This document shows positions 1 through 13,262 of a DNA stretch of 64,000 nt, one piece after another (within the stretch, counting starts at the first letter, position 1; each line of letters opens with the position of its first letter). Made by a program: the position numbers and the translations under genes. This DNA comes from Sternotherus odoratus (lineage: Eukaryota; Chordata; Testudines; Kinosternidae). Under the pieces are notes generated by a model that did no database searches, had not been told where the DNA came from, and saw only the letters and a program-made list of their open reading frames with translations. The DNA lies in contig JAVMKO010000003.1 in NCBI GenBank assembly GCA_032164245.1, positions 69,882,390-69,946,389 of the forward strand. Direction: 5' to 3'.

Positions 1-7
1 CCCCCGC

Positions 8-131
8 GCAGCTTCAGCCTAAGGCGGCAGCAAGCCCAGCTGCTGGGGAGAGCCGGGCAGCAGCCCCCCCCCCCCCCCGTGCAGCTTCAGCCTCGGGCGG
101 CAGCAAACCCAGCTGCTGTGGAGAGGTGGGC

Positions 132-212
<81 letters not shown>

Positions 213-312
213 CCGCAGCTTCAGCCTCGGGCAGCAGCAAGCCCAGCTGCTGCGGAGAGCCAGGCGGCAGCCCGCAGCTTCAGCCTCGGGGGGGCAGCAG
301 GGAGCCCACAGC
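8..312. repeat. GC-rich minisatellite, about 58-bp unit, four copies
   Basis: The block starting GCAGCTTCAGCCTCGGGC and continuing with CAGCAAGCCCAGCTGCTG and GGAGAGCC recurs at about 8-66, 81-131, 215-271 and 273-312. A C-run (66-78) and the AC microsatellite lie between units. The last copy is diverged. Open frames here are repeat artefacts. Confidence 0.8.
133..210. repeat. (AC)n microsatellite, about 39 units
   Basis: An uninterrupted AC dinucleotide tract of about 78 bp sits between two minisatellite copies. It is probably length-polymorphic. Confidence 0.97.
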
Positions 313-415
313 CAGCCCTCCACAAACGGATTTCGGATGCATCAGACTCTGAAAAATTTTGTCTGTTGCATCCGAAGTCCGTTAAATGGAGGTCCGTTAA
401 ATCGAGGGTTTACTG

Positions 416-1716
416 TATATCAGTTCAAATTTCCTATGTGATTCAGTAAATTGCCACTACAAGGTAAACTACAATATGTGAATCCCTTGAGTCTGTAGGT
501 AGTGCACAGTGGGGAAGGAAAGACTGCTGCCCTCTAATTTAATTGTACTAGAGCAAGGTAAAAGAGGAGAGTGGGCAGAGAATGGATATGTCCCAGGAGA
601 GGTGCAGCATGCAAATGAGATGCCTAGCTAACCTCTTTGGCCTTCTGAGCTGTGCAGCTGCAGGTAATAATTTATGAAGGCTGTATCTTGATTAGGTTAT
701 TGTATTGTGTACCATATGCAGATATAGTGATAATTTCTTAGCAATATTGCCAGGATACATACTCCATGAGGAGGAGGTGAATCCTGATTTGCTCCTCTCC
801 CCGAACACTTGAAGCACAATGCTAGAGCCATGGGTTGTGAGGTACTGGCTAGACCTCCTATTGGACTTGCTGAATGGGTTTCTCCAGGTACAGCTCAGCC
901 CTGGGAAGGGAGAGGAAGAGCAAAGCCCCAGAAGGGTTTGAAAACAGAGACACTCTTTCAAGGAGGCCAGGAGGAGACGGAGGCAGAGAATGTTGGGGAT
1001 AAGCTGACTCCCAGACTGGCAGCTGGGATCTGGGGGTAAAACAGGCATACCTAAGCCTTTAGGTCAGATGGATGCACATATGGACTGTTTAGTGCTTTTA
1101 GAATCCCTTTTCCCTACTGCTATGCTGTGTTTCTACTGCTATGATTAAACAACACTTTGTTTTTATTAAAAAGTCTGTTGAAGGGTCACAGATTCTGAAC
1201 TGAAGAACTGCAAGTAGCCAAGCCCTGTCAGACCTGACGATGCGGTGTACTGAAAACTGTTAAAATTACAAGCTATCACTTTAAGTGGCAACAGGTTTCC
1301 TGGTCTTGCTTGCAGGCTGCAGAGCTCTGTAGGGAAGTGATTTGTGTCCTTCAGCAGTCAATCTCCAAAAGATGGAGTCTGGAGCAAGGGAGGGTAGAGT
1401 TTTGCCTCTCTCCTTAGGTAGCAGCCTGATCTCTCTCTAATAGGTTGTTATGCACTATATATGTGGATCTTAAATATAGGTGTGTTATGTTGCAATCTTA
1501 GGCAGAGTGCATAGGTGTGGGTATATAATTTCTTTCTCTGCAGATATGCTGTGGACCTAATGGCTGAGAAATCATAGTTGGTACACAAGGAACTGTAGCC
1601 CTGGTCTAAAAGTGGGAGAATCATGGTATTCTGATGCAGTGGGGTGACAGCGTAAAGCCTAAGACCTGAAGGAGGTCCATTCAGAAGAGGGGACAGAGGT
1701 AAACCCAGCCCTGAAC
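416..1716. other. No gene seen
   Basis: Ordinary AT-rich non-coding DNA. The short open frames show no recognisable domain, and no named repeat was recognised. Confidence 0.6.
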
Positions 1717-3011
1717 TGTGACAGGGTCAGTCGCAAATCTGGTTGAGTGCCTTCTCTCTACCATTCACCAGATTACTGTGAGAGGTTCCAGCTTCTGGAT
1801 TCCCAGGTGTTTTAAGCGTGTAGAGTCTATACAGTCCAGCCAGTGCCCCATCTTGGAGTCTCTAGGCACTTTCCTAAGACACACCCACACTCCTTCCCTG
1901 AGAGCTGGAACCCACAGTCCAAATTCTTATCCTTTCCTCAGACTAACCCACAGCTTCAGCATGCTCTCTCCCACATTTCTCCCGCCAGGCATGAGACCTT
2001 CTGAGTTACATTTTAATTCTCTCAGGAGGCACATGGTAAGTGTGGTAACTATTTCTCCTGGTTGGGAGACAGTCTGTTGTTTAGGCTGATGACAAAGCAC
2101 TAACAGAAGAGGGCCCTTGTTTGTATCTCTTTGCCACCAGCCTTTGGAACTTCATATGGAGGCAGAGGAGTTGCACATGGAAAATGGAATTACAGCTTGA
2201 TAAAGATACCTAGAGAGAGTTCATAAAGTCCCAAACAGGTCGGGCTATTCAGTCAGTATCCTCTTTGAGTGCCTGCTTCTATTGCAAACAAATCCAAAGT
2301 TTTAACAGTCCTAAATACCACATCACTCCCAACTCAGGCCTGTGCCTTAAAAACACAATAGAAGTGGATGGGGAGTGCCATTGGTGCCTCCTCCTGGCCT
2401 TTCAGAGCATTAGCTCAGAAGATGGACACCGCTTTCTGCAGTTGCATACCATCTCTCTGCTTTTCTCTCTGGGCCTGCAGCCCCTCTCACTCCATGAGCT
2501 GCTGCTACCTCTTCATGACTCAGCCCTCCAACCAGGTCACCACATGCATTTTCCCTTGCTGGGGTACCAAAGGGTTTCTTCAGCTATCTTGGGCAGTCTT
2601 CCTATTCATTGCCTGATGGTGACATTCTCTTTGTAGCTGGCAGGGGAATCCAGGCCTGCCTCTTCTCCAGCTTCCAGCTCAGGGACCCTCTAGCCAGCAG
2701 TCTAGGTCTGTTCCCTTCTGGATCTCACCACCTTTCCCTGAGCTCCATCCTACCTTCCTGGTTTCCTTCTGGTTTGCCAGTCCAAACACACCTCCCTTCT
2801 CCAAAGGACCGATCCAGATTTTCCCAGCAGCCCCATTTCTGCTGTCCGTTTCCTGTTTGTAGTCCCAACCCAGCTTGTTCCTCCTCAGCTGAGCTTCCTC
2901 ATTCAGTCAGGGGATTACTTAGCCACCTGATTCCCCATAGCAGTTAATTAGTCCTCTTCTTAATCTTCTTTAACCCTTCCATAGCAGGTATGGGGTGAAC
3001 ACACCATCACA
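1717..3011 (-). mobile_element. LTR-like segment (candidate solo LTR)
   Basis: The segment is bounded by TGTGA at 1717 and TCACA at 3011, short inverted ends typical of LTRs. On the minus strand it starts TGTGATGGTGTGTTCACCCC, resembling the start of turtle LTRs as I recall them. No flanking target duplication was found, no gag or pol reading frame lies next to it, and the length (about 1.3 kb) is inferred from the ends. It may be two joined repeats. Confidence 0.4.
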
Positions 3012-6000
3012 ATAATCCATCACAAAGACTTTACCTTTGACCTAAACTGTAAACAGCAAAAAATGTCTCATATCTATTTTCAACATTGACACTAAACACT
3101 TTCTTGATGACAGCATAACTAAGTCTCTTTTTATTCCACCATACAAAGCCAGAGGGCCAAAATCTGCACTGATTTACACACACTGTCGTCCCAGTCAGAG
3201 TAGAACATAGACTGCTTAGTATATCACGTGACAATGCTACATCACAGTGTGGTAATACTATGACTTCACATCACAAAATGACACGTTTTTAAACCAGAGA
3301 AGACAAACATTTGATGGAGCAATTCTGGCTACTCTTCATTACACAAGTGGGGGAGATATACCAATGGATTTGTTTGATAAGTGGCTAATGACAAAATCTG
3401 TAGGGAAAGAAATATTTTTAAATGGCTAACTTATCTTATAATACTATAGAGAACAGAGAGTTGATTTAACAGCTATGTATAGCAAATGGCACATCTGTGC
3501 CACTCTAAACAGTGTGCGGCTTCTCTACATTGTCCGACTTTTGATGGTTGACAGAGACAGGCAGAGCCTTGTACCAGAATGTTGTTTTACCTTTTGTGAA
3601 AGAAGAGAGAAAAACAGAAAAGCACCTTTCCTTGAAGGTTTTTAGAGAAAATTCCATTTCTTTCACATTCATTGGGTACATAAAGACAAGGTCAGTCTTG
3701 TTTCAAGCAGCTATTCTAAGCTTTGAAGTGACTCTCCATGTGGAATGTTTTCTACATCAAGTGCATAGAGACAATGGAAATTTAAATAATAAACAGGATG
3801 GGTTTTTGTTTTGTTTTAAACCCCGTTTTGGTATGCAGATTGTATTCTGGACTATAGGAAGAACATTGTCCCTGACAAAACACGAAGCAGAAACATTTCA
3901 GAAGTATCAGAGGAACAGAGACAATTAACTGATTCACCTTCTTAAGTACAGAACATAAAGATAACATTCAGCATGTTAACTGGTTGAAGCTACTCATTGA
4001 GCCCAATAGTGCAATCCCTATTCAGGGTCCCATGCATTGGTCAGGTCTTCACACAAAGAGGATGCTATACCTGAAAAAGAAGAAGGTTCTGTTTGAACAT
4101 CATGCTGTCTTATCCCTGACACCTCCCCCCCCACAACCCTTTAGAAACCACTCTTGGAGACTCCAGACACTGTAGTGTCACACAGTTGTAGGAAATGACA
4201 GGCCGCCACAAACCCTTGGGGGAAATCAACTTTCCCATCTATACTGTATACCCCCTTTTGGGAATATCATTGTGTTAGAATGTAACCAACAATAAGACAC
4301 CTAGGCCCAATTCTAATTTGAACTAAGGCCCTACCTTACTGTTTGGGCTTGTAAGGTGCTCTTATTGTGGATGTAAAAAAGTGAGTGCAAACTACATTTC
4401 ACTTGCTTTATATCATGTCTTCTGGTCATGGTTAAACTATGATCAGATACGATGTTAAATAAACCAAACGTTAAGTCATATTTATCATCGTATTAGTCAC
4501 AAGGACTGCTCAGGATCATGTTCCAATGCAGCGTGACTTGTTAGTGTAGACAAGGCCTTGGTGATGAGATGGTAGGGTTCTGGGGTAAGCTATGTGTCAG
4601 AGAATCGCTACACAGTTTCCACAGTTGCCATGCTGTTCAAGGATAGACAGGCACAACAGGGGCAACATGTATTTGTGTGAACAGGTTCTGCAGGTCCGGA
4701 GGGAATCTGCAGGTTAATTGGATGGAACCCCAGCCTTCTTCTGAGGGAGCGGAGGGCCGAACTACAGCTCCCAAGGAAGAATTCTAAAGAAATTATGTTT
4801 CTTCTCCCTTCAACAGCAATGGGGCTCAGTTATATCCATGCAACCCTGGTGATGGTCAATGAGGTTGGATGGATGTAAATGAAAGCAGAATTTTGCCTTG
4901 GGGGTTGCGTAAAACCTGGAGAATTTGTCCTTACGTGAGTAAAAACTGTTTTAATAGTTGGTGGAAGTGGGCAAGTAGAGCAAAAATAGCATTGATGAAC
5001 ATATGTTAGCTTTTAAAATATCTGTTTGGCTAGATCATTCTCGTACCGAGAGGTGAGATTGGACAAAAGAAAGGTGGTGATAGTCCTTTAAATTCCACCC
5101 ATGTGAGATGCTCCTCCCGGTAGATTGTGCATATGATCATGCTCCTGTGGGTCAACTCCCCCACAAGGGAGTCTGCGTACACATGTATATGGTATTGCCA
5201 ACCCCAAATAGTTAAAAAATCATGAGTAAGGTCCCAAAAACTCCATGAGATTGTCTTAACAATTATGAGATTTAAAATAAATAAATAAACAAACAAATGA
5301 ATCTTGGGGTTTTAAAAAATGTATCCGCTGGTTTTTATGTCTTTAGGATGCACTCAGGTCAAATTTCCAAGCTTTTCTCGGCTACTACGAGGACAAGAAA
5401 CTTACTTTTTATTAAAAAATGAAAGCTGAGATTCTTACATAATCACTTGTCTCTAGGAACTGGGGCTTCAAATAAAACATCTAATATTGTGAGACTCTCT
5501 AAATTTACAAGGTTGGTGAGATAGTATGCTTTGAGCCATTGGCCGGGCTCCAATATGCCCTTCTCGCTTTGCAATGTGGAAATCACCATGCACCTTCACT
5601 CTTCCATTAAAGAAGGATGTACAGAACTCCTCTATTCCAGCTTTTTGTTTCCTATGTAGGCACACACAAACACTGCCTTATGTGGTCACTGCAGGACCAA
5701 TTTTTACAGTAGAATCTGCTCCGCTTTGGGTGTTCTGTGATAACACAGGATAGTTTAGGATTTGGCTCTAACAGAACAAAATCCAAACAAAGGCCCTGAG
5801 GTTTAGTTTATCTTTTTCTAACTCTTTTTGTCTAAGCCATAATTTTATTCATTTTCAGCCTTACACATAAAATCGTAAGTGTTTTTTGCTGCCTTGACAA
5901 TGTAATTAGACAAAGAGGTACAATGCCATAGTTCTGGTGCTTCTGAAAGTGGGAATGTCATGGACTCAAGACCACATATTCTTAGGGCTTCTAAAAGCCG

Positions 6001-8429
6001 TTTTAAGATGAAAATTCAAAAGTTTTCCTGCCTTCCTTTTCATCTGTAGGAAGAAAAATGACTCCATTATTTTTTATTCTCTTTGCTGTCCTTAATGTTA
6101 AATCTGACTCCAAAAGTTTGGTTTTCTACGAGACTTCTGTAACAGTCTTTCCCTCACTGGTCAGCTCTTTCTGTATATCACAAATCTTTTCTTATACGCC
6201 ACTAAGCCCTGTTCCAAAATGTTCCCTTTTCTCCCCCTTTCCTTTTGGAATTCAGGATAATGAAGGCAATCTGACCTGAATTGAGTCTGTTGTAGATTTT
6301 GGAATGATGCCAGGGGCAGTGATGCAACTAAAACAAATGGCAAAGTTGACTGTTTTAAAGCTTCAGAATTTGTTTTAGGCATTTTTGAGCATGATAGTAA
6401 AAGGACTTCAGAAAATGTATTAGTGGTCCAGTTAGGAAACTACCTTACAATGTAGTATAAATAAATAAATACATATCCTATGACTTATAGATGGTGTCAT
6501 AGGGACAATGGTGTCTTCAAAAGCGTGGTCAAATTACTAAAGCACCAAGTTCTGCTCCCATTTATATCAGTCTAAATCTGTAGTAATTTAATTGACATCA
6601 ATGGAGTTACTCTGTATTTTGTCTGGTATAAGTGGAAGTCAAATTTGACAGTACTGTACATGAAAAGGTACAAGACAGACCAAGAGCCTGATTCTTTTTT
6701 TATGTATACCAGTTTCACATCAGATTAATCCCTATGAAGTTGCACCTGATATTAGTGAGAGAAGAATCAGGCCCAAGCCTTTAGCAAATTAAAGGCAGAG
6801 GATCTGGTTCGCCACTACATCACTCCCATTCTATGCCCATGTAACTCTACTGTCATGAATGTAATTACAGCTGCATTAAATTGGTATAAAGGTGGTGAAT
6901 CAGGTCCAGATTCTCTTCCATTATCACACTACATACTGGGGCAACCACTATGAACCCTACAGTAATTACCCAAAGCATTCTGGGACAAATCTTCCCCTTC
7001 TGTTCAGCTCCACTGCGAGTTTTGCCCAAACGAGGAGGGAATAAGAAATGCATGATGGAACCTAATACTGTAGTAAGTTGTAGCATTTGGGATAATTGCA
7101 GAAGAATATTGTAATATATATTTTTGTAAGGGTAGCCACAGGAAACATTTCCACCTCTTAGCAGTGCGTTTTCAGTGGTGCCGTACATTCTGTTTGCTTA
7201 TGCAAAATATTTCACTATATGTTTCCAAGAACATGAACACAAAGATAAACTACTATTTCAGTTTATTTTTCCTACTTAATGAAATCATCATAGAATATGT
7301 ACTTGAAAATTTGGTAAATTGGAGCATTGTAAACATAATGGGCTAAATTTACGCCTAGTGTAACACCCTGGATTCCTTATGCCAGAGATGAATTTGGTCC
7401 TATGAATCAGCAAACCTTAACCAACAGAATAAGTTACTGAATGTCTGTTAGTAGAGGTGTAGCCTACTCAGTATCAGAAGTGAGAATGGGACTGGTTGTC
7501 AATGAGCCTAATTTTCTTTTGACCGAGCTTTCTTTCTTAAGTCCCTTTTTTCATGCAAAATGTACAGCCGGACTAGGCTTGAGCATTCCAGTGCTGCTGC
7601 TTTACTTTTATATTTATTTCTAGCATGGTATAGCCATCAGCTCTTTTTCTTTCTGTCTTTGACCCCAAATGATTCCCTCTTTACATCTTCCTTTAGTCTC
7701 ACATGATAAAACAAGTGTTTGATTTACAGTAGCTGAAGCAGCAATTAAAGACAAATTTTTTTCTTCTGACTGAGTCACCCTGTACTTGCACTCACAGTTC
7801 TAAGTGAAAAAAAAACCCAAAAGCAACAACAACAACAAAAAAGAAACAAAAAGAAAAAAAAGAAAATACCCAAACCCTTTACACAGCAAGATAACACAAA
7901 GGCAGCATTTCCCCCCCTCACCTGGGAGAAGGGCAGCATCTACTGTTTTCTTGGCTTTGTCCTTCCTTGTTATTCATCTATTTAAGAGCTTTTTGCCTGT
8001 TGTCTTTCATGGGATGTGCACTTGGCAGGATCCAAATGCCACATGCTACTATTTTTACCAGCAGAACTCCTGGGCCTGTGTATGGCTTTCTAGAGAAACT
8101 GCTGTTTGTGATCTTTTGGCTCGGCTGGCTTTAAAGCAGGAGCCTGTTAGAATTGTTGGACAGGCTGTAATGAGGTAGTGCCGAGAATAGCAGTGGGTTA
8201 TCTCACCCTTCCAGATGACACATGGGATAGCTAGGAACACATGCCTCTTACATGTGTAAGCAGTCAGGATGAGCTCCACCCTGACATCTGGTGGTGAATT
8301 GCAGGAATTGCAGTGAGTTTTGGAAAATAACATCTTATTTGCATAGACACACCCACCGCACCTAGCCTGCGCTTTAACAGCCCAAATGGTCACTTTGGCT
8401 ACTGTGGGACCCCCAGTTTCTCTGGTATT
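3012..8429. other. No gene seen; mostly single-copy non-coding DNA
   Basis: AT-rich sequence without a convincing exon. A simple A-rich/AAC tract lies at about 7807-7867. Around 6550-6780 the phrasing 'catcaatggagttactctg' and 'gaatcaggccc' resembles an old dispersed sauropsid repeat, too diverged to bound. Confidence 0.55.
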
Positions 8430-8635
8430 GGGGCAAGAATGATAAAGTGTTGATTAACCTGTTTATGTGAATGAGGGATTGGGACATGTATTTGGCCTTT
8501 GGCATGCTGGAGGGACTCACCATCAACTAGGTAGCACTCACTAGCCAAGGGACAGGGGTTCCAAAACCCACAAATACACGTCCCAATCCCTCATTCACAT
8601 AAACAGGTTAATCAACACTTTATCATTCTTGCCCC
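8430..8635. repeat. Near-perfect 64-bp inverted repeat (fold-back)
   Basis: The left arm 8430-8493 begins GGGGCAAGAATGATAAAGTG. The right arm 8572-8635 is its reverse complement with one mismatch in 64 positions. The spacer is 78 bp. No open frame or flanking target duplication was found. Transcription would give a long hairpin RNA. Confidence 0.95.
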
Positions 8636-10125
8636 GGGATTCTGGTTTGTGAATCCTGTTTGTGGTGTTTACCCAATAATATGCCACAGTGTTTCTCTCT
8701 GTTATTAAAAGGGTTTTGGTACACTCAGACTCTGTGCTTGCAAGAGGGGAAGTATTACCTCTTAGAGGCACCCAGAAGGGTGGTATATGGTTGTCTCAGG
8801 TCACTGGGTGGGGGCTCAAGCCGGTTTTGTATTGTGTCATTAGAATGGAACCCCTGGATACTGAACCCGGCTCTTGTTGCTGCCAACACTGATGGGCAGA
8901 AGGGTTATACATGTCTCAAAGAATCATTCTGCAGGTAAACGTCTCTCTCTAACAGTAAACTATTGCAAACATGCGTCAGATCTCAAAATGTAGTTACTTA
9001 ATTTATTTATTTACTCCACCAATGTTTTTTTTTTCTTTTGTAACTCCTTCAAGCATTGTTCACTGCTGCATACCGAATCCCCAAATTGGATTGAGTAGAG
9101 TATGTACGTCTATCTGATGTGTGGGAGTGCTGGGTTGGTAGATAGCTGAGTCTGGTGGCAATGGTGTACACAGGTCTCCTGTGTACCACAGCACAGCTGC
9201 TTGAGTTGAACTGAGTATCCCTCTGGAGTTGCCTGAATGAATTGTTTTGGAGGATTTCTGTGTCCATATAGCTGATGACTCATTTTGGATAGTTCAGGAT
9301 ATCCAAGCTACTATTGCAACCATGACTTCCTAGCTGGTTTATGGATTGGACCATAAAGGTGGCTACATTCCAAATTTTGGGGCAAATCCTCAGCAGATAT
9401 AAACTGGCTTGGCTCCGTCGACTACAACAGAGGCATGCTGATTTACTCTAGTCCTTTGTTTTTTGACTGAAATTGGACATACTGGGGTGGAGTGGGGATT
9501 ACACCCTGGTTTTGGACTGGCCACTGCCTTCTTCAAGTCACATGTGGCTTCTGCAAACTGCCAAACTGCTCACAAGTAAGCCACAATCATGTGTCACTAT
9601 AGCCACAGGATTTCAGCTGCCCCCCTTGCTCCAGATTGCTTTTCAGTCCAGCTTAGAGAGGCATTTGTAGAGCCAAGTGAAATACTGAAGTTTCAGTTTT
9701 CAAATAAATAATTGGGAAAAAAACGGACACAAATGAATACGGTAGCTTTTTGCCACCACCTCACAGACAAAACTAAAAGGAGGTGAAGAATATTCCAAAT
9801 ACAAAATAAAACAACATAACCATTGGCCACCATATTGGCAGTTCAGCTGACAGACCAGGCATTGAATCAGCATGGAAAATGACCCTCTCATCCTGGATGT
9901 TTTCCTGAATTGACCCTAAATGCTGCAGCCTTTTAAAGGATGTTGCACTACAGGAGGCATTGTACTTGCTTGGAGTACAAGGCTTGCAGGAGCTTCTCCT
10001 TGGCTCATGCACCCTGCACAGTCTCCCATGTGGCCCCCTCCAGCCTGAAATAATGCTTTGTGCTTTATTGTGTAGTAAAATGTAGGAAAAGCTGTTCTTT
10101 GGGTATTTACAATCCCCTTGGTAAG
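8636..10125. other. No gene seen
   Basis: Non-coding sequence with a short T-rich patch near 9027. No repeat family was recognised. Confidence 0.5.
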
Positions 10126-11032
10126 TGTAGCAAGGCAATGACTCACCAGCATGGTGCCGCCTGCTGGTCATTTCAGAAGTAGCTTTTTTCAGCTCCAGAG
10201 CGCCTCCTACTGGCTGGTGTCTTGTCTGCCGTTGGCCCCGTGTCCCTCCTGGACCCTGGTGCCCTTTTCCTTAGGGTACCCCCTCACTCTGGGTCTCCAC
10301 TCCCAGGGGAATGCCAACCCTCTAAACCCACCTTGCCTCAGTGGCTACTGCCAGTCATCATGTACCTCAGTGTTCTTCAAAGTTTTTGCTCCGCGGCCCC
10401 TTTTCACAGTCCCGCCTCCAGTTGCGGCCCCTGGAGTATGTCCACCAAAATGTCGCCGAATAGAAAGCTTCCGCTTTCTTTCTGCGACATTTTGGCAGGA
10501 CAAAAATAGACTGCGACTTTGGCGGTCTCCCGGACAGGATCAGTGGTGGAGCCAGGGTCTCGCGCACCCCGGGGGGTGGTCTCGCAACCCCCCCAGGGAT
10601 GCGCACACACCACTTTGAAGACCACTGATCTAGCCCACACTACAGACTGTAGTCTGTAATGGCCACTCAACATTGGCAAGAGGTTAGGACCTGCTGCCTT
10701 TTCATATCCCCAAGTTGTATCTCTGCAGCCCCAGTACCTTTCATAGATCTTCAACAAGACCTGCAACCTGGGGGGTTTTCAAGCTGGAACTCCCCAGCTC
10801 CCTTTGCCTTCCCCAGAAGTGCTCCACTTCAGGTACCTCCCTCTCAGGTGCCTAGCCCTTCTCCCTCCAGGGGTTGAGAGAGACTCCTCCCAGCTCCTGG
10901 CCCACAGCCCTCTTATAAGGGCCAGCTAGGACCTGACTGAGCTGGCCACAGCTGTGGCCAGCCACGCACTCAGCTGCTTTCACTCTTCTTTTAATCCCTG
11001 CTCTTCAGGAGTGGGGCAGTCACCCCACTACA
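10126..11032 (-). mobile_element. LTR-like repeat interrupted by a hAT MITE
   Basis: The plus strand begins TGTAG (10126) and ends CTACA (11032), matching LTR-style inverted ends. On the minus strand it starts TGTAGTGGGGTGACTGCCCC, and a TATA-like motif (TTATAAGAGG) lies near 10919-10910. Without the MITE at 10368-10627 it is about 650 bp, a reasonable solo LTR. The flanking pentamers differ, so no target duplication is seen. Confidence 0.5.
10368..10627. mobile_element. hAT-type MITE inside the LTR-like repeat
   Basis: The ends are CAGTGTTCTTCAAAGT and, inverted, CAGTGGTCTTCAAAGT (15 of 16 match). The flanking octamers ATGTACCT and ATCTAGCC match at 5 of 8 positions. The interior has a smaller inverted repeat built from CAAAATGTCGC and GCGACATTTTG. 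Confidence 0.75.
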
Positions 11033-12575
11033 ATCAGTCTCCATGCCAGAGCCATAACTAAAACTTTCTTTATTGTTTGCTAGCTTTAACTGATTATCCT
11101 TTTTATTACTGGCTGCACTTGAAGCCTTCAGAAAATAGAACAAAAATTTATTGTATTAAAAATTTCTCCAATCTTCATTATGTTTGCTCTTTAGTGTTGT
11201 TTATTGAATGATTAAATTATCATTAGCAGATAGTAATTGAAGTATATAAAATGCAAATGCCCGCAATATCAAAAAAGCATATTTTACTGACAAAATTTAA
11301 TCTAAATGCATGTAGTGATTGCTCTTTTTTGTGCATGGAATGGAGGATAATAGGGATGCATAACATGTAACTACTTAGATTAATTAATCTATTTATTCAA
11401 CAAATCAAAGTGATGTCAGTAGTTTACTTACCATTATGGAAAAATAGGTGATAGCTGAGCATATGGTCTGCAGTTAAAATAAGCAATTCTGTTGTCTGTA
11501 GAGTCTCTCTGTTGTTTGTTGATTTACAATACACCACCAGCAGTTTTGGGAATGTTAGAGAAAAGATTATTAATTGTTTTTAACAGACTAGATGATCCTG
11601 TTTCTAGAACAGACTCACAAACATAAGACAAACATGCGGCTTAAAAAATAAAATGAACACTGTGTTCTGTGTCCCTTTTTTCTTGCAGTGACTTTGATCC
11701 AGCACCCAAAATTCCCTTTTACTCCTTGCATAGCTCCCACTGAAGTCAAGTTTCAGAACAGTTTTCTTTATGATCTCCAGCATAAAGGTAACCAGAGTCA
11801 TATGGAATATCTCCTTTGCCCTATTTATGGATTCAGCAGAGTTCATCTATTCCTCATCGGGAGAGATCTGGAGAGAGGTGATAGCATTAATTACCATTCA
11901 GGGACCCTCCCTTGCACATATTCTTCCAGAATCCTCACTGTAATTAGAGACAAATGAAAAGTGCTCATTTCAGCTGGGTGCAGTTGTGGCAGAAGTACAC
12001 GGTGTGTTCCTTCTTTCTTTTCTAAACAGTCCATGATAAGAAAACCACCTTCCTAAACCATAAAGCTAATTGAATTGTAATGTCCACAGTACATACCATG
12101 ATCTGTCTAGTCATGAATAGGAACTCCAGCTGGAGATCCGTATTACATGTTTACATTGGCTTAGTCATTGCTTTGTTAGTGACCAATCAAATTGAGGTAA
12201 TCAGCAGTGAGAAAATGGTGGCAGCAGTGTCAAGATAACGAAACAAAAGTGTGTGAGAATTCTATAGATTACATATCCCCAGGGACTAAATCTATAGTTG
12301 AGACAGGAGAAAGTTTTCACTTTACTTTGCCAACTTTACTTTCACGTTACTTTCATTTAAATTTTGCCAACAGGGAGAAAGGAGAAAAAATAAACATCAA
12401 TGTTTTGTTGCAAATGTTAAGAAAAAAAGGGTTTTAAAATCTTGGTTTGTATTGACTATGCTACTGTATTAAGTCCAGATTCTAATATCCTTTTGTGGGG
12501 GGAGTACTTTACATCATAAAAAGTGCTATTGCAAAGTAAAATACTTCTCAATAAGAGTAAAGGTGAATTTGGCCC
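11033..12575. other. No gene seen
   Basis: AT-rich non-coding DNA with no recognised repeat or exon. Confidence 0.55.
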
Positions 12576-12578
12576 TTA

Positions 12579-13154
12579 GGGTATGTCTTCACTTCAGTCT
12601 GAGAACCTGGATTGGCCTAGCTCAGGCGTGAGCAGCCACACTCCAATGCCATACTTAAGTTACTGCCCAAACACTAGTGTTGTACTCACCCATGTGAGTG
12701 CCCCTACCAAAATAAAACACTTACACAGCATATACAATTCTCCCCCTGGGGTAGAAGGTGAGAGGCAGAACAGTGCTACAAAGTTCTTCAAGAAGTGTAA
12801 AGATGCTAGAACTTCTGTAATCATATCCCAGGGATATTAAAACAGCAACTTTTCCACTGAATTGTGAGAGAACCTGTTTGTCCTTCCGGGCACCTCGGGG
12901 GGAATTGTGGGAAGGCATTTTGAGATTATCAGCACTCAAGTTGTTTAGCCTACACCCACACTGCAATGTGAGCAGGGTAACAGCCCAAGTGTCTGAAGCA
13001 CTCTGATATTAGCTTTTAGGCCATGGTTGGCCAGCTAGGCTGGTTGTAAAGCTCCAGCACATGCAGACTGGAGGGGTTTGTGTTTGGATGTGAGCCAGAT
13101 TAGAGGCAACACCCTAGTAAGAGCTCAAGTTAATTCCTCAGTGAAGACAAGCTC
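12579..13154. mobile_element. Harbinger-type MITE
   Basis: It begins GGGTATGTCTTCACTTCAG directly after TTA (12576-12578). It ends near 13154 with CAGTGAAGACAAGCT, the inverted terminal motif. The right target trinucleotide is not clean. The GTCTTCACT terminus recurs in the elements at 19141 and 41453. Confidence 0.6.
12711..12807 (+). repeat. Arm 1 of an inverted duplication
   Basis: This roughly 97-bp block, starting CCCCTACCAAAATAAAACAC, reappears as its reverse complement at 13731-13831 with about a dozen substitutions and short gaps. It lies inside the first MITE; the second copy lies beyond a hAT insertion. Confidence 0.85.
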
Positions 13155-13262
13155 TGGCTTTGTTAAGGGCTGACAGTAAGCTAATCCTTGAGAGAAACAG
13201 AAAAGCAGAGTATTTCTTTACTGTTATAAGTACTGTATTGTAGTAACAAAGCACACTGAAGC

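Larger units (their letters stand above)
1..415. mobile_element. 3' part of a Tigger-like (pogo) element with minisatellite load
   Basis: On the minus strand the right end reads CAGTAAACCCTCGATTTAAC, a Tigger/pogo-type terminus, followed outside by TA (416-417). Just inside is a small stem made by TTCGGATGCA (about 333-342) and TGCATCCGAA (about 367-376). Farther left lie about four copies of a GC-rich unit and an AC tract. The element begins before the window. Family naming rests on the terminus alone. Confidence 0.55.

Noticed and set aside
79..449. Thr-His and Val-Cys repeat proteins
   Set aside because: Translations of the AC microsatellite.
10151..10766. Open frames of 120-155 codons
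   Set aside because: They run across the LTR-like repeat and its hAT insertion; no motif.
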